Shown in pieces: positions 1 through 14,927 of a stretch of DNA of 64,000 nucleotides. Source of the DNA: Dipetalonema caudispina (Eukaryota; Nematoda; Chromadorea; Rhabditida; Onchocercidae); NCBI GenBank assembly GCA_013365325.1, contig JABVXV010000068.1:62001-126000 (forward strand), given 5' to 3'. The notes below the pieces were generated by a model. That model had not been told where the DNA came from. It was given only the letters and a program-made list of their open reading frames with translations, and made no database searches. The position numbers and the translations under genes were made by a program. Each line of letters begins with the position of its first letter. The stretch's first letter is position 1.

Positions 1-1798
1 AATGCTTGCAAAATATAGGTGTAAACAATTGCTTTTTGTTGTTGCAAATGCCTTGGATTTAAACTTCGTCCACTTTGCTTCCTGGCTGCTTTGGATTGTC
101 TTCGAACGATGGATAAGAGCACCAACAAATTACATATGAATGAGAAAATGAAAAATGACGGTGATAATACGAAGAATACAAACTGAAATTGTTGTTAATT
201 AGTTAGTTAATTAATTAATTGACCATTTTGAAGCAATGTAAAAGAGACTTATTTATTATTTTATATTTAGATTTAGATACGGAAATCATTATGAATTTGT
301 TATGAAATATTGCAAGATATTCAAAATATCATTTAAAAAAAAAGAAAAACTTTAATACTATAACAAATTTTTTGCAAAACATTAACTTTTTTATTTTTAA
401 ACTTTGATGAAATTTTTTGTAAAAATTTAGCCAAAGGCATTTGCGTTTTGCCAAAGGCATACCCATGAAAATGGCGTAGATCCAAGATAAAATATGAAAA
501 AAAAAATTGAAAATTTCGGGTTGTGTTTGGTTAAATTGCAAAATTATGTTACAAACCATTAATTAGTCTTGCCCTTTAATAACTTATCGTTATTTCCAAA
601 AAAAGTGGAAAAAGTAAAATGGCTGCAAATATTTATTTAATTTTGGCAGATGTTTTTAAATGATGCCAAATCGAGAAACTGTCAGTGAAATGATAATGTT
701 TACAGTAAATTACGATTTTATTCTTCTTTTTTTCTAACTCCAATCGCATCTTCTAATCTGATATAAAAAGAAATTCGAATGATTTTCCGACATGTCGCAA
801 TTAATTTTATGCCTAGTCCACTAAAATTTAAAAAATCTCAAATTTTTATATAGGCAAAAGCAGTTACGATATCATTCATTTAACAATCAAAGCAGTAAAA
901 TTTTAATTCTTTAATTTCTTTTTTCAAATTTTAATGCTTTCAATGTTTGTTCATATTATTTTTACCTGCCATAATTATTTAGGTATACAGAATGTGCCTG
1001 GCCCTATCCAATTTTCACTAGTTTTTCAATGGATAGTGAAAAATTCTTAGAATGTAAAATTTTTTTCTTCCTATCAATTCTCAATTTCCTTTGCCTCTTT
1101 CTCCCTTCTCTCCGTCTTACAATCCCGAATCCCGAATGTATCGAAACGGTTGAATGCCGGGTGGTTGATTTAGCAGTTTTTTTTTTTCTTTCTTTAATAA
1201 CTTTTAATTTAATTTTAACTACTCTGAAGGTGAAAAGTGGACAAAAAAAGAAACTTACAACATTAGTATAAGGTGACATCCGTATATATGTAAATATGAA
1301 ATCATAGAGGATTACATCCTGAAGGCAAAGATCGTAGATGGCAACCAACATTGGGATCACAAAACATGTCATAATTACAATTGTTAATGTTTTAATGCTT
1401 AAATCACAGTTATGGCATACTAATAGCCATTGATCAATGGCTAATACCGGAAATAGGAAGTAGATGACGTATGTGGTATTGTAAATAACCGTACGCAAAA
1501 AGCTACATAGAAACAGACTGAGCTTAATGTTACCAAATAGCATGATCAAATAGACTGAATTTAGCATCAAATATCCAAAAAGTCCATACAAGTTAGCAAT
1601 TGTCATGCCTAAAGTTGGATACTTAACGCGTGCCGAAATGAGGCCTCTTTTCAGGCCCATATATGCTAATAAAATATTTGGTGGTACAGCCAAGCAATAC
1701 AGCGTGATATAAATGATTGAATTAGGCAAATAGGATTCCAAAACAGATACTTGATCATTTAGATCTGATGCATTTTCCACCTCTTTGTAAAATGACAT
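1..1798 (-). CDS. Nematode serpentine (chemoreceptor-like) 7TM receptor, 3' part missing at the left edge
   Basis: Two exons are visible on the minus strand: 1259-1798 (start ATG at 1798, 180 codons, phase 0) and 1-182 (continues off the window). The donor reads GTT|GTAAGT and the acceptor AATTTCAG|TT, with an intron of 1,076 nt. Exon 1 has a short hydrophilic N-terminus and hydrophobic segments at about residues 27-48 (TM1), 64-90 (TM2), 97-122 (TM3, ending in DQWLLV, a DRY-like position) and 136-158 (TM4). Exon 2 supplies a strong TM5 (FVFFVLSPSFFIFSF), a basic intracellular loop rich in R, K, S and Q (SIVRRQSKAARKQSGRS) and a segment (LQQQKAIVYTYILQ) like the lead-in to TM6 in nematode Str/Srd-type receptors. 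Such receptors sit in sensory cilia or other plasma membranes and couple to G proteins. The subfamily and ligand cannot be named. TM6 and TM7 lie left of the window. Confidence 0.72.
183..1258 (-). other. Intron 1 of the serpentine receptor gene
   Basis: This 1,076-nt stretch lies between the GTAAGT donor (1258 downward) and the AATTTCAG acceptor (ending at 183). Exon 1 stays open past the donor to about 1004, but that extension is a low-complexity Lys/Arg-rich tail with no further helix, whereas exon 2 gives the expected TM5 and loop in phase. The interval is AT-rich and nothing else was recognised in it. Confidence 0.6.
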
Positions 1799-4700
1799 TC
1801 TGAAATTTGAAAATTATCAGATAAACAGATAAGCTTGAAAATGATTTCGATGTCTCTGTAATCGTAAAATGAGCGAAGATAAAGGAAAGATATGACTTTT
1901 ATTTAGCAATCAAAACACCTCAACGAATAGCAGCAAGAAATGATAAGAAATGAAACGGAAAAAAATAAATATAATTGAATTTAAGTGAAGTCTGTTATAT
2001 ACTTTTCAATTTTTCAATGATATTAGGAGAATTAGCGAATCAGTTGAAACCAAAGTTTTGCATTAACTATGATGAGCTTAGTTTTGCTTCAATTAACTGA
2101 TCACAAGAAGTTTATTACGCATGCAGCGGTGAAGCTTTATTAAGACTTTAATTACCAACAAAATTTAATTACAACCATCGTGCTTAAATTACACTCTTAT
2201 CTAACAATATAGTGATAGATTATTACTTGAAAAGCTTCGAATAACCATAATTATTCAAGGCTGTTATTTTTAAATTATTATATCTTGTTGCTAAAATAGC
2301 TATGATTAAGTATTGTAAAAATTTGTCACAACTTTGATTAACTTTTATTTGATTTTATTTAGTTAATAATAATGAGCTTGAATAAACAGTTGTATTTACA
2401 GCTAATATCCATCTTGCATAGAAATTTTAGTGCATATAAACGGTGATATATTCAAATAAATACAACAATGAATTATTCTTACGTTAATTAATAGCCAATA
2501 TTACTGTATTACAGTATAGTTATTATTTGTAACACCGTCTAATCTGTTAAGCATAAATGATTTTATAAAATTTAACACCGAAAAAATGAAATGCTTGCAT
2601 GAATGAAGGATAGAATCATAAACAATGATATTTATTCAACGAAGTTAAAGAATGACACTGATTTTATGAGAATATTCTACGATTCCCCGACTACGAAAAG
2701 ATTCAATGATTTGGTGATTTCGAAAACAAATTATAGAATCTCCACATCGAAAATGATAATTAATGTCAATACGTTATTGTCATCAGATTCTTCTTGAAGT
2801 TTTTTAATGAATAATATTGCTTAAGATTTGCTCGATTGTTTCAGAACCTTTCGCTATGAAATCTTCTAAATTTATTTACTCAACAGAAGTTTACATTTCA
2901 GGAAAGAGTAAATTTTAAGTTGAATAGCTGACATTTTTGAAATTTCACATTTTCTTTTCATTTAAAAAATTATTTTCTTCTCATAAAATGAAACAGCAGT
3001 CTCTCATTAAATCTCTTTTATGCAAATAATTATTTGGTATTTGAAAGTAACAATGAGCAAGAAGTAACAAACAAAATTTGTTTAATAAGAACTTGGTAAA
3101 TTTCTAATCGAAATAGCATATTAAAATCATATCATTTAAAGGGAGAAGGACGGGTGTTGCTCTAATCGAAATTAAATTATTATTAGTCTAATAAGCCTAG
3201 ATATGATTAGAAAATGACACATGCAGATGTATTTGATTAAATAAGTCTGGAGAGCCAAGGACAAGAAATATCGCAGAATTCTTCACATTCTAAAAGTTGG
3301 ATCAAATAAAAACTATCCTAATATACCTTCTGTGCAATATGACTAGCTTTTTGATTCTTACCAAGATTTAATATATTACGATTCTGGTTTAATTCAGCAA
3401 AACAGCTTTCTAGAATGAATGAATCATCATTTAGCTAAGCAATTGATCTGACTCCATTTCAACGACAATTGTTTTGTGAAAAATATTATCAACAGAAAAT
3501 AAAATAAAAAATGAAATGTGAAGGAAATATTCCTCTTTTTTTTTCTTGACTTTCCTCTCTATAAATTTTTAATTGCGTTTTGAGGAAGTTTATATAATAA
3601 AGTATTGAAATATGCGATTTATAAAACAGATCCATGGCAAAATTTTATTATTAAAATTTCAACGAGATAAAATTTTTGATTAATTTTTTCTCTTAAGATT
3701 GAAAAAATCTTTTAATTTGTAAAACTTTCGTCTCAATATGTGAATACAATTGGTATGGCAGTGACTGTTGGAGTTGTAATATTTTTAAATCACAGATAAG
3801 GATTCAAATGATAAGCCATCGTGGAACATTTGATGAGTTTAAACGACATTAGATTTTATTGCATTTTCGCGATCGGCGCAAGCTGACAGTAGACAAATCA
3901 CCGCAGAAAAATAGCTAAGAAATCTGAATAAGTTGGAGTGAATTAAAATTAATTTTCTGAACATTTGTTCAAATTTCATTAAAATTTAACATTCTAGTTC
4001 TATCCTACAAAATATTCCTTTTGGGAATAAAATAATAATAAGATCGCTGTCATGATTTTGAGTCAATAAAAATCTAATCAGTACGGTTTTAGGCAATAAG
4101 ACACTAAGTCAAATTAATTCATTTTCAATTGGTCGGAAGTTAATTTACGAATTCTCTTTTCTTTGTAAAATAAAAATGAAGTAAAATAGGGAATTTTATA
4201 GTCGGAAAAGCCCACAAAATCTCAAAACAGTGTTATATAGATCAGAAATTTCTTTTTTATTATTTTTTGCAAGAATGGAAAATCAAATTCCAATAATTTA
4301 TTGCACAGCACTTTACCTACCCTTATATTATGTTTAATTTAACTTGATCTGCTAATAATAACAAAAAAAAAAGAAAGGAGTAGAAAAATTCATAAATTTG
4401 AGACAAACTAAATTTGATGCTTGATGTTTAACAGTTTCGTTAAGATTTATACATTGCATCATTTTATTTTTCTAAAATGAATGAAATTTTTTTTGAAAAT
4501 GATACCAAATTGTCTCTTCTATAGTTTAAATCAATCACTTAAAGCAAACAGAGGCGAAAAATTATTCAGCAATTACTATGCATCAAAGGTTGAGTAAATT
4601 TTGCATACTTTCAACGCTTTTAATTTATAATCTTTTTAAATACGATAATATTTATTATTGATAAAATTAATAAATTTTTAATAAATTATAAAATAGTACC

Positions 4701-7700
4701 AATAATTTGTTTTATTTATTACAGATTTTGCATTGTTACTATAAAAAATAATCAAAATAAATAAAACTTCGTTGAAAAAAATTTTATTCGAAAAAAAAAA
4801 AAAGGAAATTTCTAAAATCATCCGTTATTAATGAATTGAAGAATGTATGGTATTGTTGATAGAAACGGATGAGATCTTTCCCATCCGATAATATAATTTT
4901 GCTGCTACAATTAGTATCAGCAAATGAATTAAAATAGCAACTATTCCTTGGAAAATAATCGAATGATGAAATTTCAGTTAAATATGAAACGTTTGTACTT
5001 ATTTCTTTCTCCTTTTTAAATTGACCTCCTCCCTCTTTTTGATTGCATATGAGAGAGGAAGAGAGATATATTGCATTTCTTAGTTAGTTAGATGCATGGT
5101 GCATTAATTAAAAGTGTCATTAAAATTAATCCAATACAAGGATAGGATCATTTTTATGCAATTTTTAATCGTACGATAGAAATATTTTATTAAATTAGAT
5201 CAAAAAAGAGTCATCCTTTCAAAATTGTGCAACACTAAACCAATAGCATTTTAAACTTCTGTTAAGCAAAACAGATTAAATTAAAACAGAAATATGCAAA
5301 CCGATCAAACCACAAACAAATTGAATTAAATCATAAAATATATATAAACAAATATAGATTTTATTTATTTATGAAATACAATTTTGTTACTGAGAAAATT
5401 TCGGAAGCTATACACATTATTAGTATTATTAATCAAATTAAAATTCTCCATCATCTGTATACAATACAACGGAAACAACTTCGATTGATTTTTCCCATCG
5501 ATTCATTCGAAATAAAAAAAACAAATGGAAAAAATTATGGAATGTTATCCAATCAGATTGAAATTAGCTAATATTTCAACAAAAATTTAATATCCTACCT
5601 TCCCTTTGTTACAGTAGTCATTTTGTCAAAATGTCATATGCAAATGAGTTTGACTTTGTGAGAGAAAAAAAAAATTGAATCAAATCAAAACAAAATTAAA
5701 TCAATATTTTGTTTTACTTCAACAAAAACATGTATACATTTCCATACATTTATTGTAATTATCTGTCCGTCTTTTTTGGATATTATTTAAATTTCCGATC
5801 AATTTAGAAAAACTTCAGTATGATACTAATATTTTAATTAAATTTGGCAATAATTCCTAAAAATTGATGATCTCTTACTTTCATTTCACAGTGTACTCAA
5901 AATGTATGTGCTATAAATTATACTATCAGGAAGAATTGTTTCAGTTTTTTAGTTTTAGATATATTGGATTTTATTTATGTACAACTAACCAAAGATAGTT
6001 GTTGATGTGAAGTAGTATTCTGAAATTATTCCCTAATCAATTGCCTTATGCTTGCAGTTTTTCTGGATGATAGAATAACCTCCGGTTAATTGTACGTAAA
6101 AAAAAAAAAAACCCGGCAAAAAAAGCCTAGTAGCTCATTGTTTTTCCTGATAAAAAATTACCATTGGGATAGCATTATTTACTAGCAATATTTCTGTTGA
6201 CAAGGAATATTAAAAAGTAAACATAATAATAAACATTGCAGTGCTTTTAGTAACTGAAACTGATAGGCAATCTGAAAATATGCTTCAAAAATTTGCATAC
6301 TTCCTTGAACGTAAAATGATCTCATTTACATATAAACATCAAAATATCTTCGTTTGTTTGAAGGAAAAAAAAAAAAGAAAAAAAAAACAAATAGTGAAGA
6401 AAATAACCATTTCACAATTGGGTATATTATCTGAAAGAAAAAAAGCAAACAAAATTTCATCCATAAAGTAATTCATCGTTTAGAATGGGACAAAAACGCT
6501 TTGCCTGACAGCTCAACACGTCTCTTTTTAGCATTTCTGATATTGGGAAGGGGAATTAAGAATAAATTTGCTATTAAATCGATCATTTCAACGAAAATGG
6601 TTATGAAAATAAGCAAAAAATTGAACTCTCATCGGATTGTTTATTCCACCAATAATCCAAATTATCTATTTTTAATAAAATTAAAAACTTGAAAGATCCA
6701 ATGAATAACATTAATTTAAAATGATCAACTTGGTCATTATTAATAAAAGTAAATAAGACAAACAATTAAATCATACTTTAAAAATTTCAAGGAAATAACG
6801 TTTTCTCTCCATTTAAAAATTTATTTCGTCCTTTTTTCAAATTCCATGATAATTAAAATTTTCAAAAGTTTAAATTCTTTGAAAATTTAAAAAAGTAATA
6901 AAATAGATGCAAAGGGTGAAGTGAAAAACAATACTTTATTCATGAATATGCATTAATCTTCACGTTTCGCTTTGATTTTTATCAAAAATTTTTAATGCTT
7001 ATATTTACGCTTTAACTTCAAACTATAATAATTTATTATTTTATTATTGCTATATTTCAGTAATTTGTTACGTAGCAATATTTTTTACTTCAATATGCTC
7101 CATCATTTATGCTTTTTCCGGACACGAATATTTCTCCAGAATTTCCCTAAATGGAATCATTGAAGTTATATGTCAAAATGTTGATTGGATGGATGAAAAC
7201 GGATGCTTAGTGATCACGAAAAACCATTTTCCACAAGCTGTTATTAGCATTTATGCATTGAAAAAACTGAAACGATCCACACACAATGCGCTTATTTCAA
7301 AAAATATATTTGCTTTTTGAATTTTTCAAGCGCAAAAACGCACTGTAAATTGAATCATTTTGAGAAATTTTGAAATCAGAAAGTGTTATCCGTTTGTATT
7401 GAATATGAATTTGTACGGTGATTCCAATAAAACGTTATTTATTTGATTGCTCAAAGAAAAAAAATTCCATTTTTACAATTGTCAATTTCAAAATGAATTA
7501 AAATTAATTATTAACAAATTAGTAATAACAAATAGATCATAAAAAATAATTTTATACCGTTTCATAAATAAAATTATTCCTTCTTTATTCAAAAATTTTC
7601 TTTTCTTATCAGTTCTCTCAGATAAATGAGTATATAACAAATGGATGTTTATATTGGAGTTAAGGCTGGTAAAAATGTTATTAGAAATAAACAAAATAAG

Positions 7701-10700
7701 TAAGTGATATGTTTGTGATCAAATCTCTTCTTTTCCTCTGATATTCATATTTCTTCAGAATTACAGGCATTGTAAATGATATCATTTTAAATCAATTTAA
7801 TCACAATGTAATTATTTAATGAAATAAAGATTAAATAATTTTATGATAGAAATCGATTAAAATATACTTTGCTAAAAATATTAGAAGACAAAATTAAAGC
7901 AATATAATAGTTGCCCGTCCAAGAGGAAAAGAAGATAAGGCATGAAGTAAGTTCAATCTATGCTTCGTATATAATTTTTTTAACTCATTTCCTTTCTAAT
8001 CCAATTCAGGCTGAACAATTTAGCCTAGAAATATTATTCTTACCGAGAAACCGGAAAATTGGAATGTTAATTTGTTTACTTCCTATCGCACATGATTGCA
8101 TACACACAAACACATACATATATATGTGTATATATATACATACACAAATACCACAGCATAGAAATGATAATTCTATGATTTGTGAAGAGGTGAGATACTT
8201 TCATCATAAAATTCTATTAGAAATTTTTTTTTTTCTTTTTTAACTTGAAAAAACTTCTGCAGCATTTGACCTGAGTAATTCATAGGTCAAAATTGATATC
8301 TGCTGAATCGGTTGTTTTATCATTTCTTGCTAAGCTATGCCAGTATTTCCTTCTCCAGTTGGTAGTTCTCATATCGAATGCAAAATTTCTAGGTTTAATT
8401 TAGAAAATGTGATAAAGCATATTAAAATATGCCAATAATGCGATATTATTTTCATACAAATATTATTTTCCGTTTCATTAATATCTTTGATGATTTGTAT
8501 CATTTATGAGGGATACAAATATTAGTATTGTATGGATATTTATCACATCACGGTTGTAACGATAAACCGGACACAGTCTACAGAAAAAGGTTTTCAGTAC
8601 GATTATACCAATTTACCGGAAACAAATAGTCTTCAAAAAAAAAATTTGGGTGTTAGCTACTTATAAATTTAATTTAACTTACTAAAGTATTATGCATTTT
8701 GATTAAATATTGCAAAAAGTTATAAATACTAATGAATATAAATTGTTAATTTTCACTGTAAAACAAAGATGATATCACAAAAAAAAAAGCAATCCAATAA
8801 AAAGAAACGGTAGATGTACGATAAATTCTTCAACATTTGCAGAATTATTTTTAGGTTATTGAATTAGTTATGTGAGACTTATAAGTTTAGCAAAATTATG
8901 CTGCACGAATATTTCGCGTGAAATGATAACATTTATTAATTAAATTAGAAAATAACATGTAACTTTTGCTGGTGATATCAGGTCAATTAAGAAAAGAAAT
9001 TCTGACGAATGTAATCCTTTCCTTAAAGGTTCTAAGTTTTGAATGAAGAATTCACGGGATCATCAGGGAATTGCTAGCAATTTTCCCATGACAAAACATA
9101 AATAGCGGAACAATTAAGCTCTTTTCTTTTACAGCTTATTTATCTATCCTCCGTAAATTACTCTCAGGGGCAGGAAAGGCGATAAAAATTCGATCGTTTT
9201 AAGGCATGGAAAAAAAAAATCGCATGACTAATGTTTCATGTATTTCAGCTAAGATTTGATGGTTTATCAGCTAATCGAAAAGTTGAAAAGTCGAAACGGA
9301 AGAATGGAAAAATGAAAGAAAAAAAAGGAATTCATGATTTGATAGTATATATTGTCCATTTTATTAATAAGCAATGAATGATAATATTTATGGTTGAAGA
9401 CAATTGGAACCAATTTATGACATATGGCGTTCATCAAATCTATCAATATGGATAGGCCAGAATATAATCCAAAGTATTGGCCATAAATGGGAATTAAGAT
9501 TTAATTCCTAAATATCGACTATGATTTGATTTGCTTTGTTTCCTGCTGTTTAACATTGGCAAATCTCAACAATATTGAGAGCAGAATTCGATAGTTCAAG
9601 CTTACATAGCAATGGGATTTATCAAAAAACTATTTCATAAACATTTCACATTCTAAATGTCTCAATTTTGATTGAATGTAAATTCTATTCGTTCGAATTA
9701 TAAACATTCACGAACTTCTTAAAATTATCTTTCAAGAGGTCATCGGATGCTTTTTAACAATCCCAGCAGTCATAACGTGACCTCCTGAGGAGATTCATAC
9801 AAATATGTGAATAGGAAAAACTTTTACAAATGTTGCATCTATTCAGTGTTTGAAAACGCTAGCGGTAGGCTAAGAATTCAATATAAGAATCACTTGGAAT
9901 AATCAAACTTTGCATTTTTCAGATGTTTGCAAATGTTACACTAAAATGAAAATGACAAATTCATTTTCTTCAATTAATTTGAAGATAATTTATGGAGTAA
10001 AGTTATCAGATTAAGTCTTTTTTATGATAAGATAAGTAAGGGAGAAATGTTAAAAACATTTAATTGTAATGTTGGCATAATACTAATTATAGATTTTGAG
10101 AATATACGAAATATAAAAGATTATTTTCAAAAGGATGAAGAAAAGATTGGAATTATTAGAAGACTTAATGAGGCATTTGACTCTTTTTAATAGAGTAATG
10201 TTTAGCTAACCTAACTTTATTGATATTCTTTTTGCAATTTATACTTATGCTTCCTATGCTTAAACGGCAGATATCTTTATCTAAATTTTTTTCTTGCATG
10301 TTTTTGTCACCATAATCTGCAATTATCAGGACTGATTACATCAGCTAAGATAATTTTTGTGTTATCATTCATTAATCTTCCCAAACTCTAATTTGATATC
10401 AACCAAATTTATTTTTGCATTTAAAAATAGATTTATTAAAAATGTGTTGATCTTTAAAGAAGTAATTTTAATTCCACCTAATTTCTTTATAAGATAACCA
10501 GTCATAATATATTATATGATTTTCATTTACCATTGATTGGATCAGTTAAATTATCATCTTTATAAAAAAAAAAAAAAGAAATACAATTACAGATATGTGA
10601 GCATTTTTTTTTTTTTATGTTGAAGCGCTTGCAAAAACTGCCCACTGTAATGTTTCATACTATTATTTCAAGAGGAATAATCCTTTATAGTAATTTTAAT

Positions 10701-13700
10701 TCTCTTTAAATATTTGTAAATAGTATAGTCCTTTTGATCAACAAAAAATCTGCGCTATATTTTGCTTACTTATTTCAAAATTACCCAATAAAAGATTGTA
10801 CAAAAAAAAAGGTAAAGAAAAAAAAAAAACAATATGCTAATGATTAGTTTAACATAACTTATAAAGAATAAAATCTTATCTAAGCAAAAGAAAAAAAAAA
10901 AAAGAAAGTAAAGAAAAAGATTCCAGATGTTCGATACAAAATTAAAAATTGAATGCAATAACACTTAATTATTTGATTAAAATTATAAATCTAGCAAAAA
11001 AAGTACCAAAATTTTTGTTTTCAAAAATTTTTAACAACAAGATTCACTTCTGCGTTGTTGATTTCTAAGAAAAAAAGAATTTGCAAAAGAAATATTTTAG
11101 CTCTTACTTATGCTTACTTCATTTGCAAAAATGGAAGAATGCATTAGTTCCTTTCAATTGTCAAGAATCCATAACATTCAGACATCTTTCTCATCAGGAA
11201 ATAGCTTTTGACCAGCTGAAACTTTACGAACTTCTTTTAGGATTGTTTTTTCTTTACCCTTAGATGCTAGAATAAAAATAAGGAGAAAGACAAATTAGGA
11301 ATGATGCAATATTGTTGAATATTTCCTCTTTAGTTCATTATCATCATCAACATATCATTATTATCAGCAATGTTTTTTATTCGATTGACAAAAGCGCCTA
11401 AACAAATTAATCATTATTGGATTTTTAAAACAAAAACAAAAAAATTCAAGATATATTAAGCACTGACAATTTTCCAAATAGCGTTTTTTTTTAAAAAAAA
11501 AATGAAACGAAGTTCAAGTGATCATTTCAAATAGTTCACATGGGCTAATACTTTGGAAAACAAATAAATTTATGGACAGATGCAATCACTTATCCCTTTT
11601 TGAAGTTTTGCTTAATACTTTTCTGACAATTACTAAGCTATCTCGGATATAATCATGCTAGATTCATCATTTATCCATACTTTTAATTGCTATATACTAC
11701 TTTAACTTTTCAATTTTCATCTAAAGCAGGACCACATCTCATTGTCAGAGAAGCGGCAATAAGTTGATTATTCCGGAAAAATTTTGCTATGAACGAAATT
11801 TGATTTTCAAATAAAATTTTAATGAAGCTAAGCATGCATGTGTATTTGAAATTTGACTAATCTCAATTATTCCGTACAATATGATGGAGCAACAACTTTT
11901 GCACTTTATATATTTCAATCATTAGCACTGAGCTAACTTAAACTTCAACTCGTTAAATTTTCACAAGTGTCAGAAGACATATGAAACTTTATTGATAAAA
12001 GCTAAAAATATGCCTTGAATATATGAACCGATAGATGGCTAAATGTAGAAATTTCTTAAACCTGTTTTTGCAATATAAACTGCTAATAAGTCGAATCTAC
12101 ATAGCGTTGATTACGATCAGATCAAATGATCATACTGAAATGCATAACCACAAATCGAGAAAAATTTTAACGTCCTGTTAATAATCTAAAATATTAACAT
12201 GAAAACATGAATTGCAAATATCGAAAATAATCAATGAAATCATTACGTCATTAGGTTGGCGACAATTGAACAAAACGTAGACATTCTTCTATGACTGCAA
12301 TATATGACAATTATATCACTGACCCCGGAATGATATGATATCTTATTAATTATCATAAAGATTGGAGTAATATAGAATTAATTTCATAAGGAAATTTCAA
12401 TCAATATTTTTTCATGTAAATTTCACTTCAGGCTAACTTCCCTCCTTCTGTATTTTGCATCTGTTATTAATTTCATCGAAATGAAGAAATTATGCCGATT
12501 ATTTTTATAAATGAATGCTAGGCTGATCAGAAGTTGCGATAAAACAAAAAAATATTCCATTTGATCTTTTCTTATCGTTTGAATGAGTCTAATATTATTT
12601 TGATAAAACTAAGCAAAATACGAAATTTGAAAATGCCTGTTAATGTTACATTTATAAACTTCTCCCTCTTAACCTTTAATTATCATGAATTTTAAAATTT
12701 CCATAAACATTGTAAACCGTTATGTTTAATTTGAACTCATCAAAATATTTTGATTAATTTAACTGATTGATACAAAATCAAAAGAAATTTACTTGTTGTA
12801 TATGGTATGATATGCTCATTGCACGGTTGTGTATTATTAAGTTATTAAAAATTATCATTCACAGTATCAAATTTAAATTTGACTCAAATCTTATTGCTAC
12901 AGATAAAATATTAGCAAGAATGCAACAGTAAATGATATGTCTAACATATTTTACGCATGGGACATTTCGATCATTTATTTCACTTTTGAAATTTCACTTT
13001 AAACAAAAAGAAAAAAAAAATTATACGATTTTATAATGCATGCACTAATTTAAATTACCACTGGGAAAGCAAAAACTACTGTAAACACTAATTTAAATGC
13101 TTAGGTTAAAATGGAAGTCTTTTTTATAAGATGTTATAGGATGTTGTTTAGTTGGAAAAACATTCATTCTTTTGTTTTCTTTTTTCTCTCTCTCTCTCTT
13201 TCTTTTCAAAATATCATATTTCATCAGAGAGACAACATGAAATGATTGGATTATCGAGGGACACATTAAAATAACCATCTTTGTTCACTCAAACTGATAC
13301 TCATCATTACCCAAAAATATTTGTGTACTTCTTTTTTAGGTCATAGTTTTTGATCAATTATATTTCTCTAAACGATAATTTTAAAATTAATAGAATAATT
13401 GGGTAAAATTCAAATTATCTAGAATGGGTAATTTAATTTGTTGAGTAAATAAGCAAATTTATTGATTGAATAAGTGTATCTATTGATAACAATTAAAATG
13501 CATATATCCTAAGCAAAATTAACTTTATCGATAAAATAAGACATGGTAAGCAATAAGTGTGATTTAATGAATATCTAAACTATTAGTTGAATAAGCAAGT
13601 AAAACATTATTCATAGCACCAAAATAAATACACTACAAATAAATGATTGCAATGAATCATAAAAGGGATTTTGATTCGATCAATACTTACCGAAAAAAAG

Positions 13701-14691
13701 TATTTAGTCCTTTGCTGTCAAATTGTCACTATTACTTATCATCCATTACTGCAAATTAATACCATTACTGATATTATTCTATTCATGTTAACACAACAAA
13801 AATAAGTAATTCAATGTTAATTTATCAGCTGCAACTATCAAAGTGTTATTTATTCACGACATTGTGGAAAAATAAAAATAAAAATAAAAATAATTAAATT
13901 GTACATTCTTTTCAACTTTCACACTCTCACAAATCACAAATTGGATATTCAATCGTCGTTGTTTATATTTTTATTGCAATACTGAATAGTTTCGTTGTTG
14001 TTACGAATTTAATTATTAATATTATCGATGAATTTATGGCAATGAATGCATTGCCATAAAATGTGAAGAAGTATTTTATTAGATTAATACAAATAATTCT
14101 TGCTAAAAATGAAATTAACATAAGTTATTTACTTTTGGATTTACTAACCATTTAAAATGTAATGTTTTATTTCGAAATGTTATTTCAATAGTTGTTCAAT
14201 GAATTTTCACAAGTGAGAAGTAGTACAGCAATTTGTGATTAGCATCGGAATTAAAAATTAGTAAAAATTACAGACCGGAAAATGCTATTCCTTTGAAGAT
14301 TATATAAACGGTTCGTTATATTTGAAATGTTTTAAAACCTAACAAATATTTTCAAAACTTTCAATTTTCTTATAATTCTTTTTCCGAGTTTATTCCTCAC
14401 AACAAAGGTATCGAGATCTTTGTTATTCATATTTATACCAATTGAAAATTAATTTCAATTGGTATACATATGAAAAAAAATTTTGATAAAAAAATAATCA
14501 ACTTTACTTTAAAATACGATAATTTAGAGTTGATTGTACTGAACAATTATCAGTGATAAAAAATTTGGCAGAAATTAACTTCATATATTCTACCGCATTT
14601 TTACCATTATGGCAACTACTGGGAATATTGGAACTTTCGGGATCAGGATTTTCGGAAGCAAAAAAAAAAGAAAGCAATCTGTGCCTGTGTC

Positions 14692-14711
14692 TGTGTGTGT
14701 GTGTGTGTGTA
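14692..14711. repeat. (TG)n-type microsatellite
   Basis: Short tract of alternating T and G with a few interruptions, inside the gene-poor region. Confidence 0.75.
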
Positions 14712-14900
14712 TGTTTACATATATAATATGTGTGTATATGCTTGTGTACATATTTTAAGTATGCTTATAAGTACGTATATTTATGCATACAATTTGACCA
14801 CGTCGTTATGAAGTGTAAATTCACCATACGATATTTCCATTTTTTTTTTCCTGAATCTCATTCCGTTTTTCCTATTTCTTCATTGTCTCAGCTTTTTTCG

Positions 14901-14927
14901 TTTTTTTTTTTTTTTTTTTTTTTTTTT
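14901..14927. repeat. Long poly(T) tract
   Basis: An uninterrupted run of 27 T. It is the longest of many homopolymers in this region and a likely site of length error or polymorphism. Confidence 0.85.

Noticed and set aside
1004..1258. Continuation of receptor exon 1 as a Lys/Arg-rich C-terminal tail
   Set aside because: It would leave a protein with too few helices. A strong GTAAGT donor at 1258 and the in-phase TM5/loop exon at 1-182 fit the family much better.
1029..1271. Plus-strand open frame of 80 codons
   Set aside because: It is antisense to the receptor exon and its intron, with low-complexity Phe/Leu composition.
2603..2797. Open frame of 64 codons
   Set aside because: It has some non-homopolymer sequence but no splice sites, family resemblance or neighbouring exons.
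7911..8243. Open frame of 110 codons
   Set aside because: It does not start with ATG in sequence and includes a tandem ACATA/TATAT repeat translated as Tyr/Ile. It has no gene context.
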